Virus record (IMG/VR): IMGVR_UViG_3300025117_000246
Span: 1 to 21,051 of that record
DNA length: 21,051 nt
Origin: a virus
Reading direction: 5' to 3' (one strand)
In this document: one piece after another, positions 8,001-15,320 of the stretch
How positions within the stretch are numbered: position 1 is the stretch's first letter
Layout of the letters: each line of letters starts with the position of its first letter
Made by a program: the position numbers and the translations under genes
The notes under the pieces: generated by a model
Database searches by the model: none
Told to the model about the DNA's origin: nothing
Seen by the model: the letters and a program-made list of their open reading frames with translations, nothing else

Positions 8001-8327
8001 CGACCGCAAGGCCAATTTGGTCAACCATTATATCCAATCGATGCCAATATTCTCAGTAAGACTGGATATGGATTGCGTACTTTTGGAGAAGCGTTTGTGC
8101 CAAACATTGCGGCTTATACCGGAGTATTAGGGGGAGCTATAGCCCCTGGAATAACCCCGCTAATTCCATCTTATCGATATCGTGATTTGGCAAATGCTGT
8201 GAGGGGTAAAAATCAGCTAGGAAAGTCAGTCAAAGAGGACCCAATGGCCCGGACCACCAGATCTCTTTTGAGGGCGACTGGGGTTCCATTACAATCACCC
8301 GTCAATACAACTTTTGTTAATAAATAA
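5064..8327 (+). CDS. Very large presumed virion protein, family not recognised
   Basis: At 1087 residues this is the largest gene in the window. The N-terminus is charged and helical, followed by moderately hydrophobic Ala/Gly-rich helices (SVPWSVAAPLGFALDIAMD). The centre is long and helical with many Lys and Glu. The segment ASPSAWTNAIVGNIL is reminiscent of helical regions in large polyvalent phage proteins. The C-terminal third is aromatic and Pro-rich (VMRNFPLLRSPFISFMYGMS, then PYYSLNIFTPS). No peptidase, lysozyme or polymerase motif was found. Size, its own leaderless promoter and the position before the packaging genes suggest an internal head or DNA-ejection protein, but this is inference. 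Similarity to known ejection proteins was not visible by eye. Confidence 0.6.
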   Translation: MATTINDIPNLNKQISSKKEEEKTAWEKLKSSPTALGGVGVPTTFDVANQSSLQRIQGEIQKLKDDKINATWYGPKAPVSAQEEPATQGVFGKTLDFALRPLYGIVGAAKHVVGQGTGSLYQDIADNMVRNKNTFGDVLKNSSVPWSVAAPLGFALDIAMDPVNWATMGTSALIPRIGMGIFKGVKTGENIAKSVSIAAKSGLLEKAATASRFIPFVKKTKAFEKLGETAIKATDDWEKLSGIDAASIIRNKDKNLLGAFRVGLNTVFDKAVEATPGAKNFLQNFIYDPVDWIRQSRYKDIVTRSLAPKIENVKGAVIAYNKGESIEPFMKKVEEQAKATLAAKKVIPVRLEADVTKNLVSSEEVAKKMESLDAISMKERVMQASDDMIKGVDDAESVLKDVDGIFVSGDPIENARRLASEKVGSPISMDELEKIMTSGALDQTGVKWFDNMLKSIRDYTIRLDRNGGKAYEIGKQTMDWYERGMAIFKVAKVAASPSAWTNAIVGNILMTHMAGASIGPGFLRRLTQSWGLYRNKSGKAALFDDLFFGAGGETKGGDVVRRHMAENPTAYANLIGRHDYIGDPISGKPGLREYAATRLSMYGRDAGILGGKSLDSKEVGDVLTEVAMQRDLKKAELMNLEMKEKEATLSNKSGLAMTKAKIKESLREGGGGIESLSSSEMGGGLLGQELITSKVNAEMFANMAQRAKDNPNNLTYKVLDYIFNKMPEGYEKVDQTFKMTTFVIATRDGYTMNELRRISKLVDIDVETLSKYSNIKTDPYAKMLHAAESDHEFTSQVLYRLSPNNALELANIMYLNYAAMPAAVKVMRNFPLLRSPFISFMYGMSLKTGQTLAYNPSAFNKVTLAMNDFGGTKTALEKKAIYDNSIGPDGRPYNEFYSYLQKQGMYRIPFFDKNPNYMNLSSAIPYYSLNIFTPSQTNYGNSTREKIAQLIQSSPVLGDPIGTIISNYFIIPLILGEAIRPQGQFGQPLYPIDANILSKTGYGLRTFGEAFVPNIAAYTGVLGGAIAPGITPLIPSYRYRDLANAVRGKNQLGKSVKEDPMARTTRSLLRATGVPLQSPVNTTFVNK

Positions 8328-8337
8328 AATAAAATAT

Positions 8338-8799
8338 ATGGATCAAATTCAACCACAAATAAGTGATTCTCAAATGCCACCTCAAGATATGTCCGGCGTT
8401 GGGGGACAACCAATTTCTGAAGAACAACGACAGGCTCTTTTGGAAATGATAAGCAAGGTTAAAGGAGAAATAAGTTCCTTAGATGCGACCAAATTTGCTG
8501 CCGGTAATAAAAATGAGGCATTGAGACAGGATTTGCTAAAACAAGTTTTTGAAAAACTTCAAATGGCTGGAGTGGATCTTTCCAGTCGAGAATCCGTAGC
8601 CGCATTTATAATGAAATTGCAGGAGAATAATCCTGAATTGGCAGTCATGTTTGAAAAGGCGATGGATGCCTTGTTGGGGACACCCGAGGGTGGTTCTATG
8701 GGGGCAGCACAAGATCCAAATGCTATGATGCCACAAGAGGGGATGCCGGAAAATAATATGAATAATATAGCTCCAGATGAAACAATACCTCAAGGTTAA
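8338..8799 (+). CDS. Gln/Met/Pro-rich protein with helical core, probably structural
   Basis: A 153-residue protein. Its N-terminus (residues 1-25) is rich in Gln, Pro and Met. A helical core (EEQRQALLEMISKVKGEISS to NPELAVMFEKAMDALLG) is followed by a low-complexity tail with Met, Pro, Asn and Gln. This tail type also occurs in the portal and in the protein at 14433, which suggests shared virion localisation. The start at 8338 follows an A/T leader; an earlier in-frame ATG at 8314 lies inside the previous gene and is less likely. Family not recognised. Confidence 0.6.
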   Translation: MDQIQPQISDSQMPPQDMSGVGGQPISEEQRQALLEMISKVKGEISSLDATKFAAGNKNEALRQDLLKQVFEKLQMAGVDLSSRESVAAFIMKLQENNPELAVMFEKAMDALLGTPEGGSMGAAQDPNAMMPQEGMPENNMNNIAPDETIPQG

Positions 8800-8815
8800 T
8801 GAGGATATCTGCGAT

Positions 8816-9442
8816 ATGGAAGATTGGGAAAAATATAGAAAATATTTGGGATCAGCAGATGGATCATTAGATGAATTAATTATAAATTTTAGGTCTTTTT
8901 ATAAAGAGGCTCATTTGGCCTTTTTTAATTCGGTGGTAAAAGAAGTTTGGCTTGAACAACAGATAACAGTTAGGGGTGTTCGTCGAAAAAAAAGGATGGG
9001 AAATGGGCATTGGGGTGAACTTTCTTTCGGAAAATTTACCAAAATAGCTGTGGGCATGAGTCATCGTGTGCTTACGGCTAGTTTTTGCTTTACGCCTATA
9101 TCAACCTATTTGATAGATTTTTTTCCAGACTTTTTATTAAATAATCCATTTAAGAATCCAGAAAAGTATCAATATCCTTATAAACATATTACTTTGGATT
9201 TCTTGGTTTTTGTTTATCAAATGGATAATCGATTGGAGTTATTAGAAGAAGCTGAGCGAAGACAGATGTCTTATGCGGAATTTATAAACTGGGCGACTAA
9301 TTGGTTTCTTTGTTACAATATGGATGTAGGACGGGATGTCTATAGTATTGTGGGTGGGAATATTCATTGGTTTCATGTTAAAAAAAATAGTTTAAAAAAG
9401 TTTTGGGAAAATGATAAATATAAATTTGATACAAAAAAATGA
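8816..9442 (+). CDS. Conserved-looking phage protein, function unknown
   Basis: A 208-residue, aromatic-rich protein with no recognised motif. Notable segments are DGSLDELIINFRSFYKEAH, a basic patch (RGVRRKKRMGNGHWGE) and a Trp/Phe/Tyr-rich C-terminal half (FINWATNWFLCYNMD). The basic patch could touch nucleic acid, but there is no supporting motif. A start at 8777 is also open but overlaps the previous gene by 23 bases; 8816 lies 16 bases after that gene and is preferred. It ends with TGA overlapping the TerS start (ATGA), so it is probably coupled to packaging genes. This is the only gene in the window ending in TGA. Confidence 0.6.
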   Translation: MEDWEKYRKYLGSADGSLDELIINFRSFYKEAHLAFFNSVVKEVWLEQQITVRGVRRKKRMGNGHWGELSFGKFTKIAVGMSHRVLTASFCFTPISTYLIDFFPDFLLNNPFKNPEKYQYPYKHITLDFLVFVYQMDNRLELLEEAERRQMSYAEFINWATNWFLCYNMDVGRDVYSIVGGNIHWFHVKKNSLKKFWENDKYKFDTKK

Positions 9443-9990
9443 GTGAGAATACACAGAAAATAAGATTGCGCCCAGTGGTCTATAATACTAATAATCATAA
9501 GAAGGGTGCTCAGAACACGGCTCAACAAATGTTTTTATTAAAGGCGTTGCAGATCACACAAGATCCTAAAAAATTAAGGGAGATGATTGGGGTCAAGAGC
9601 GTGGCAGAAGTTTATCGGACATTGGATAAGTTGGCCATGAGAAAAGAATATCACGAGGCCTTGTCAAGGGCGGGAATTTCTTTTGATTACATTGCTGGTG
9701 GGATTAAAGGTCTTGCTGATTGTGCGGAGAAAGATGATACTCGATTAAAGGCGTATCAAACGCTTTTGAAATCTGTGGGAATGGAAAAATATGATGATTC
9801 TGGGGTTGCAACAACCGGAACGTGGGAAGAGGTCTTGCTTAAGAAAATTGAAGAAGAGAAGAAAGATGATGTATTAAAAATTGAAGGTCCAATAAAGTAT
9901 GAGGTGAAAATTCCAGAAATTCCTGAGTCTGAGAGAATTGCTCAGGAAAATGAAGAAGAATTAACTTCTAGTATTTATGATAGTAAATAA
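9439..9990 (+). CDS. terS: Probable terminase small subunit
   Basis: A 183-residue protein that probably recognises phage DNA and starts packaging with TerL. Residues 30-60 (FLLKALQITQDPKKLREMIG, then VKSVAEVYRTLDKLA) look like a helix-turn-helix region. The next part (YHEALSRAGISFDYIAGGI, then DDTRLKAYQTLLKSVGMEKY) matches the pattern of many TerS proteins, where a substrate-counting helix ends in an LK-G motif. The C-terminus is acidic and probably flexible, as expected for TerL contact. The gene precedes TerL with only the HNH gene between. TerS families diverge strongly, so the call depends on pattern and position. Confidence 0.7.
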   Translation: MSENTQKIRLRPVVYNTNNHKKGAQNTAQQMFLLKALQITQDPKKLREMIGVKSVAEVYRTLDKLAMRKEYHEALSRAGISFDYIAGGIKGLADCAEKDDTRLKAYQTLLKSVGMEKYDDSGVATTGTWEEVLLKKIEEEKKDDVLKIEGPIKYEVKIPEIPESERIAQENEEELTSSIYDSK

Positions 9991-9995
9991 AATTT

Positions 9996-10664
9996 ATGCC
10001 AAGTGGAATATATAAAAGAATTAAATCCGTTTCGCTTGAGACCAGAATGAAGATGCGGTTAAAAGCCTTGGGTAATAAATATAGTTTGGGTTTTCATCAG
10101 CTTGAAAGCACTATTCAAAAAAGACGTGAAAAACTTTTGGGAAAACCAAGGTCTATTGAAACACGTAAAAAAATAAGTGCCGGTCATATGGGGAAGGTGG
10201 TTACAATGGAAACTCGTAATAAAATGAGACTTGTTAATTTGGGTAAAAAATTATCCAGTGAAACAAAAGAAAAATTAAGAATATCTAGTACGGGTAGGCA
10301 TCATTCCATATTGTCTCGTAAAAAAATGAGTGAAATGAGGATGGGAAAAAATTCTCCAGGATGGAGGGGTGGAATATCTATTTTTAATGAAAGAATAAGG
10401 AAGAGTTTGAAATATAAAATATGGAGAGAAAGTATTTTTAATAGAGATAAGTATAAATGTACTTTGTGCCCGGTAGTTGGAGGAAAATTAAATGCTGATC
10501 ACATAAAACCATTCTCAATAATAATGAAAAAAAATAATATTTTTACATTTGAAAATGCAATGAAGTGTTTTGAATTATGGGATATTAATAATGGCAGAAC
10601 TCTTTGTTTGGATTGTCATAAAAAAACAGAAACACATGGGAATAAAAAGAAAATATATGAATAG
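9996..10664 (+). CDS. NUMOD3/HNH homing endonuclease between terS and terL
   Basis: A 222-residue protein. The N-terminal half has about five NUMOD3-like DNA-binding repeats, seen as recurring ETRxKM or KxxSxxxxG units (SLETRMKMRLKALGNKYS, SIETRKKISAGHMGK, METRNKMRLVNLGK, SSETKEKLRISSTG, LSRKKMSEMRMG). The HNH domain follows with zinc pairs C155/C158 and C204/C207-H208, and the motif NADHIKPF with H169. Compared with the 3651 enzyme it has more NUMOD3 units and a longer loop before DINNG. The stop overlaps the TerL start by eight bases (ATGAATAG). It may be a selfish free-standing endonuclease. Some phages need an HNH protein next to the terminase for packaging, but the NUMOD3 repeats favour homing. 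Confidence 0.85.
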   Translation: MPSGIYKRIKSVSLETRMKMRLKALGNKYSLGFHQLESTIQKRREKLLGKPRSIETRKKISAGHMGKVVTMETRNKMRLVNLGKKLSSETKEKLRISSTGRHHSILSRKKMSEMRMGKNSPGWRGGISIFNERIRKSLKYKIWRESIFNRDKYKCTLCPVVGGKLNADHIKPFSIIMKKNNIFTFENAMKCFELWDINNGRTLCLDCHKKTETHGNKKKIYE

Positions 10665-12111
10665 GGATTATTTATCAATAGAAAAACTTTTAGATCCTAA
10701 ATTTTATTTAGAGTCGTTTGTAAAAATCAAGGGAAAAAATCCAGGATTAATGCCTTTTATTTTAAATCCCGCTCAAATTGATCTTTTTAATGCGTTAAAT
10801 TACAATTCAAGGGTGATGATTCTTAAGGCTCGGCAATTAGGAATTTCAACGGCAGTAGCTGGTTATTTATATCATATGGCCATAACAACACCGGGAATAA
10901 ATGTGGCATTGATTGGTTATAATTCCGACTTAACAGCTGAACTTCTTGATAAGGTTAAAACATTTTATAGGACAACACCTGAGTCTATTAAACCTCAGAT
11001 TCGCTACAATAGTAAATATGAAATTTCATTTCCCGCTATTGATTCGAAGATATTAGTTCTTCCATCTTCAGAAAATGTAGGTCGTGGGTATACCCTTTTT
11101 GCGGTTTTGATCACAGAATTGGCCTTTATCGAGAAAGCCGGCGAAAAAATGTTGGCGATCGAAAATGCTGTCCCAGCTGGTGGGAAGATTATTATTGAAA
11201 GTACGCCCAATGGGATGGGAAATACTTATCATCGAATGTGGATGGGAGATAATGGTTATGCAAAGCAAAAATACGGTTGGTGGTGGGGATACACCCAGGA
11301 GGAAATTGATGTTATTCGTAGGCGCATCAACGATCCAATGAGATTTGCTCAGGAATATGGTTTGGAATTTTTATCCTCAGGTCGTCCAGTGTTCTCATCC
11401 TTTCTCATTAAGAAATTACGTAAGGGTGTTTATAAGGTTGATCAAAAGGTCAAAGACGATGAGGGGATTGAATCAGTTGTGACAAAGGATCCGGATGGTA
11501 CGGTTGTGTATTTTCAACCAAAAGCTGGCAGGCAATATGTTCTAGGGGCTGATGTAGCGGAGGGTATAATTGGAGGAGATTATTCGGTTTTTACTATTTT
11601 TGATAGGAAATCGGGAGAAGAGGTGGCTTTCTGGAGAGGATACCTGGTTCCTGAAAAATTTGGCCATCTTATTGACAAATGGGGAAGGTTTTTTAATGAT
11701 GCTCTTGTTACTGTGGAAATTAACAATCACGGGCTGACTACAGTAACTGCTCTTAAAAATAAACTATATCCGAAACTTTATTTCCGTCCTGTTACAAAAA
11801 TGGATGTTATGGGTACGAGCTATAGTGACCGTTTAGGCTGGAAAACGACTCGTGTGACCAAACCACTTATGATTGATGATTTGCGGGAGTCGCTATCTGA
11901 TGACAGTTTTATAATTCATACCGAAAACACCCTAGATGAGATGTTAACCTTTGTTTTTGATGATGACGGCAATATGACCACCCAATCTTCTTTTCATGAT
12001 GATGGAATTATGGCCTGTGCGATATGCCTACAGGCTTTTAAAGTTCTTTTTGGAGGTAAACTTGATCAAATTGACTACGAAAAACAACTTCCGACCTCAT
12101 TTTCTTATTAA
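10657..12111 (+). CDS. terL: Terminase large subunit
   Basis: A 484-residue ATP-driven DNA packaging motor with a nuclease for cutting concatemers. The ATPase domain shows a Walker A variant KARQLGIST (57-65), a Walker B region VLITELAFI (150-158) with catalytic E154, and a coupling motif ESTPNGMGN (181-189). The usual Walker B Asp is replaced by T153. The RNase H-like nuclease domain has D299 (GADVAEG), E354 (VTVEINNHG) and H447-D448-D449 (FHDDG), the expected three acidic positions. Start 10657 is preferred because the upstream part of the open frame (from 10570) only reads through the HNH gene. Length fits the family. It cooperates with TerS at 9439 and the portal at 12158. Confidence 0.95.
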   Translation: MNRDYLSIEKLLDPKFYLESFVKIKGKNPGLMPFILNPAQIDLFNALNYNSRVMILKARQLGISTAVAGYLYHMAITTPGINVALIGYNSDLTAELLDKVKTFYRTTPESIKPQIRYNSKYEISFPAIDSKILVLPSSENVGRGYTLFAVLITELAFIEKAGEKMLAIENAVPAGGKIIIESTPNGMGNTYHRMWMGDNGYAKQKYGWWWGYTQEEIDVIRRRINDPMRFAQEYGLEFLSSGRPVFSSFLIKKLRKGVYKVDQKVKDDEGIESVVTKDPDGTVVYFQPKAGRQYVLGADVAEGIIGGDYSVFTIFDRKSGEEVAFWRGYLVPEKFGHLIDKWGRFFNDALVTVEINNHGLTTVTALKNKLYPKLYFRPVTKMDVMGTSYSDRLGWKTTRVTKPLMIDDLRESLSDDSFIIHTENTLDEMLTFVFDDDGNMTTQSSFHDDGIMACAICLQAFKVLFGGKLDQIDYEKQLPTSFSY

Positions 12112-12135
12112 TTTTACAAAATTTAAAGAAAAATA

Positions 12136-12151
12136 GGGACTTTGCTATACT
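12136..12151 (+). promoter_or_regulatory. Phage promoter, extended -10 type, leaderless geometry (copy 3)
   Basis: GGGACTTTGCTATACT, with hexamer TATACT at 12146-12151 and six bases before the portal ATG at 12158. TTTAAA at 12122-12127, 18 bases upstream, could act as a weak -35. The predicted +1 is the first base of the portal gene. Confidence 0.65.
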
Positions 12152-12157
12152 TTTATC

Positions 12158-14395
12158 ATGCAAAGATACGGAAATACATATTCCCCACGTGATTTTGGGA
12201 AAAAAGAAGAAGAACTTCTTCGGCTTTTTTCAATTCAGCGTGATGACGCAAGAAATTACTTTCTTTCGGTTATTAAACCACGCCTAGATCGGTCGTATAA
12301 GCTTTATATTGCTTATGGTGGCGACAGACAACGGGAAATAAAAAAGTGGCAATCGAACGTTCAAATACCCTATATTCAGTCGGCCGTAGAAACTATGGTC
12401 CCACGTATCGTTGACGCCAGACCGGAGTTTACAGCCATGGGTCGCAATGAAGATGATCAAACTAGGGCGGAGAAGCAAGAAAAGTTGATGGATTATCACT
12501 GGGAGCGGGCAGGAATGGATTCTACAAATGAAGATTTTGTCCGGTCTGCCCTTGTTTATGGAAACGGATACTTGCAGGTGAGTTGGAAAAAGGATGTCCG
12601 GACTCTTAGATTTTTAAGAAGTAAAGATATCGCCAGCAAGAAATATGTCTGGAAGGAGGAAAAAAGAACTTTTTTTGATGGCCCAATGTGTGAGTGGGTG
12701 GATAACTATAATCTTTGGTATGATTGGCACAATACTGCTCGCAAACTCAAACAGTATTGGTTTAAACGTTTAGTTTTGCCAGAATCAGAAATTCGTCGCC
12801 GATATCCTATGGCGGATAAAAAAAGATTAGAGATGGCTCTTGCTTCTGCCGGAGGAGATTTAACTGATTATGCGGCAATTAGGCAACAAGTCAGAACTGT
12901 TCATCAATATACCACCAAATCTTCAGCAGCGGAAAACAGCACTTCTGGGGCTGATAAATATAATAATACTCAAGACGATTTATTAAAAATGTATGAGGTC
13001 TTTGAGTGGTGGAGACCGTTTGATGATGCTTATGCGGTGATTGTGGGTGGAAGTAATGTCCCGATTTTTAAAGATGGCTCCATACCAATCCCCATGGATT
13101 TCAAAGAATCTCCCTTTATTGACGCTGCTTATTTGAAAATCCCTGGTGAATTTGAGGGTTATGGCCTTCCCTTGATTTTAGAAAGTCCTCAAATTATGCT
13201 CAATTTAGTGAAAAATCAGCGGTTAGACGCCGCTACTCTTTCTATACATAAAATGTGGATTGTTAATCCATTGGCCAATGTTAACAAGGATGAACTGGTG
13301 ACTAGACCATTTGGAATTATTTATTCTATTGATCCCAATGGGGTTAGGGAAATCCAATTTAGTGATATTAAACCCTCAGCCTACAAGGAAGAAGAACTTT
13401 TAAAGGCCGATATGCAATATGCTTCCGGGGTAGATGATTTTTCTCAAGGTATTGGCAGTGGTGGAACTAGTAGTGCAACAGAGGTTCGCCATTTGCGTGA
13501 ATCCACTCTCGAGCGGGTACGCATGTTTGTTAATCATTTAGGTGATGCCTATTCTGATGTTTTTAGATATTGGATGGACTTGACACGTCAATTATTTACC
13601 GAAAAGATGACGATTCGGATTATTGGTGAAAAGGGTCAACCGGAATATCCACTTATTGAAAAAGATGATTTAATGGGTTTTTTTGATTATCGGGCCAAAG
13701 TGCTTCCGTCAATTGCCGGACAGGATGAGGTTAAAAAGAAGCAGGATATGGATCTTTATCAATTGCTTATTAATTTACCGTTTATTGATCCTCAGAAACT
13801 TACTTCTAGGGTTATTGCCGATTGGGGATGGTCATTGGATGGTGTGACAAAAGCTCAAGAAGACATTGCCGCCGGAACCCCAACTGGGCCGGATGGAATG
13901 CCATTGCCACAAATAGGACCTGATGGAAAACCAGTTGTTACATCATCAGCAGGAGCTACGCCTCCAGCAGGAGTTATGACAGCATTGCCAGCGGGAATGC
14001 CACCAGGATTAGCGGGAAGCATGCAACCAGGTTTACCAGGTGGACCAATTCCGGGGGGTGGAATGGGTGGTCCGGGTTTCCAAAGTTTAATTCCTCGTTC
14101 AGCTTTGCGCAATGTGGTTAGCCATTTAAGGCGGACAGGAGAAACTTATAATAGTGGTGGGAGTAATTATTCGCAATTTGCTAATCCGATAAATCTATTG
14201 ACTGGGGGAGGAATTCCTCCAACGGTGGCAGGAGTACCAGTGGCTGATAAGAGCAGAAGTTCCGTGATTCCTAATATCGCTGGGCATAATAGAAAAATTG
14301 GTGGAAGAGTTGACACCAATGTCCCTTCTCAAAATACTACGAGTATGCAATCGAATATTTTAAATCGGGCGTTTAGTTTGCAGGGTAAAAAATAG
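12158..14395 (+). CDS. Portal protein
   Basis: A 745-residue protein that forms the ring through which DNA enters and leaves the head. Typical portal features are the N-terminal segment with WQSNVQIPYIQSAVETMVPR, the DYHWERAGMDS region, FVRSALVYGNGYLQVSWKKD, and the later LILESPQIMLNLVKNQRLD. The gene directly follows TerL, as usual. The type resembles portals of SU10-like podoviruses and others with DUF5309 capsids. Residues of about 571-644 are low complexity (Pro, Gly, Met, Ala), unusual for a portal core and probably a flexible extension. A start at 12158 is supported by the promoter placing +1 there. Weak sequence conservation prevents naming the exact portal family. Confidence 0.88.
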   Translation: MQRYGNTYSPRDFGKKEEELLRLFSIQRDDARNYFLSVIKPRLDRSYKLYIAYGGDRQREIKKWQSNVQIPYIQSAVETMVPRIVDARPEFTAMGRNEDDQTRAEKQEKLMDYHWERAGMDSTNEDFVRSALVYGNGYLQVSWKKDVRTLRFLRSKDIASKKYVWKEEKRTFFDGPMCEWVDNYNLWYDWHNTARKLKQYWFKRLVLPESEIRRRYPMADKKRLEMALASAGGDLTDYAAIRQQVRTVHQYTTKSSAAENSTSGADKYNNTQDDLLKMYEVFEWWRPFDDAYAVIVGGSNVPIFKDGSIPIPMDFKESPFIDAAYLKIPGEFEGYGLPLILESPQIMLNLVKNQRLDAATLSIHKMWIVNPLANVNKDELVTRPFGIIYSIDPNGVREIQFSDIKPSAYKEEELLKADMQYASGVDDFSQGIGSGGTSSATEVRHLRESTLERVRMFVNHLGDAYSDVFRYWMDLTRQLFTEKMTIRIIGEKGQPEYPLIEKDDLMGFFDYRAKVLPSIAGQDEVKKKQDMDLYQLLINLPFIDPQKLTSRVIADWGWSLDGVTKAQEDIAAGTPTGPDGMPLPQIGPDGKPVVTSSAGATPPAGVMTALPAGMPPGLAGSMQPGLPGGPIPGGGMGGPGFQSLIPRSALRNVVSHLRRTGETYNSGGSNYSQFANPINLLTGGGIPPTVAGVPVADKSRSSVIPNIAGHNRKIGGRVDTNVPSQNTTSMQSNILNRAFSLQGKK

Positions 14396-14409
14396 CACTG
14401 TGTTATATT
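14394..14409 (+). promoter_or_regulatory. Phage promoter, extended -10 type (copy 4)
   Basis: AGCACTGTGTTATATT overlaps the end of the portal gene. It has TGnTATATT with the hexamer at 14404-14409. The expected +1 is near 14416, giving a leader of about 17 bases for the gene at 14433. It is the weakest match of the five, with a C in place of the third-position G. Confidence 0.45.
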
Positions 14410-14432
14410 TTTAATATATTAATAAAAATTTT

Positions 14433-14897
14433 ATGGACATGAATCAAGAATCGGGAGGTGGAATGCCAATGGGAGGTGAAATGCCCATGGGCGAAGGAAT
14501 GCCAATTGGCGGTGGAATGCCAGCGGAACCAGCAACTCCTCCAATGAGTATGGGAAAAGGTGAGGGTCTTAAACGACAACTCTTGCAAAAATTGATTACC
14601 AATCTTCTTAATAAACCGGGAAGAAGTATGCATGAGATGATTAATGGCATTAAAGATGCTGTTAGTGCTTATAAGAATTATGCCAAAGAGTGGGATACTT
14701 TGAATGGAATTTCTCCAGACCAGGTAGATCCGGGTGCAGAAGCTATGTCTGCGGCTGCTTCTAGTGGTGGTTCAAGTGATGATATTCGCAAAATGTTGCA
14801 GGACATCCAAGCGCAAAAAGGCGCTACTGGTGCAGGAGGCCCAGGAATTGCAATTCCCAAGATGCCCCCATTACCTCCAACAACCGTAAGATATTAA
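14433..14897 (+). CDS. Met/Gly/Pro-rich protein with helical centre, probably virion-associated
   Basis: A 154-residue protein. The N-terminus (residues 6-40) consists of short repeats of Gly-Gly-Met-Pro type. The centre is helical and basic (KRQLLQKLITNLLNKPGRS, then IKDAVSAYKNYAKEW). The C-terminus is again Gly/Ala/Pro-rich. No family is recognised. Similar tails occur in the portal and in the protein at 8338. The gene sits between portal and scaffold, where head-assembly proteins are usual. Codon use looks like its neighbours. Confidence 0.6.
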   Translation: MDMNQESGGGMPMGGEMPMGEGMPIGGGMPAEPATPPMSMGKGEGLKRQLLQKLITNLLNKPGRSMHEMINGIKDAVSAYKNYAKEWDTLNGISPDQVDPGAEAMSAAASSGGSSDDIRKMLQDIQAQKGATGAGGPGIAIPKMPPLPPTTVRY

Positions 14898-14915
14898 TTA
14901 AATTAAAAAAATAAT

Positions 14916-15284
14916 ATGAATAAGAAAAAAATCGATGAACCAAAGCAGGCAGAACAGGCAGTCTCAAATGTCCGTTCTTACTTTACAAAAGAGATAGTGG
15001 ATAAGATGTCGGAAATGAGCGCCAAGGAAATGGAATCAACCTTAAAAGCAATGGTAAGTTCTCGTGAATGGATTGCTTTATTGAAATATACCAGCATGCG
15101 GACTCCGCTTTTAGATGCTACGCTTCGCTCGACAAATCCTACAGAAAATCCACATATAATTTCTTGGTCTCAAGGAGCGATGGCGGGATTATGCGATATA
15201 GAAAATTACATTATTGATTTAAATTCTTCTAAACAAGAGGTCGAAGAAGAGAATACTAATGAGAGTCCGGAGGGAAAAATTTAA
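14916..15284 (+). CDS. Small conserved head-region protein, function unknown
   Basis: A 122-residue protein. The core (residues 35-105: SAKEMESTLKAMVSSREWIA, LLKYTSMRTPLLDATLRS, then HIISWSQGAMAGLCDIENYI) resembles a small phage family found between portal and scaffold genes in several podovirus-like phages, as far as can be judged from memory. The C-terminus is acidic. Residues 1-20 are Lys-rich and probably flexible. There are no catalytic motifs. A role in head assembly is inferred from neighbours. Confidence 0.6.
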   Translation: MNKKKIDEPKQAEQAVSNVRSYFTKEIVDKMSEMSAKEMESTLKAMVSSREWIALLKYTSMRTPLLDATLRSTNPTENPHIISWSQGAMAGLCDIENYIIDLNSSKQEVEEENTNESPEGKI

Positions 15285-15291
15285 TCAATTC

Positions 15292-15307
15292 GGTACTCTG
15301 TTATAAT
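15292..15307 (+). promoter_or_regulatory. Phage promoter, extended -10 type (copy 5)
   Basis: GGTACTCTGTTATAAT has a perfect TGnTATAAT extended -10 at 15299-15307. The expected +1 is near 15314, seven bases before the ATG at 15321. It lies eight bases after the stop of the preceding gene and may drive the small basic gene, scaffold and capsid genes. Confidence 0.65.
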
Positions 15308-15320
15308 AATAATTAATTAT

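Noticed and set aside
10570-10656. Earlier TerL start at 10570
   Set aside because: It would read 29 codons through the HNH zinc-binding region in another frame; the family N-terminus fits the start at 10657.
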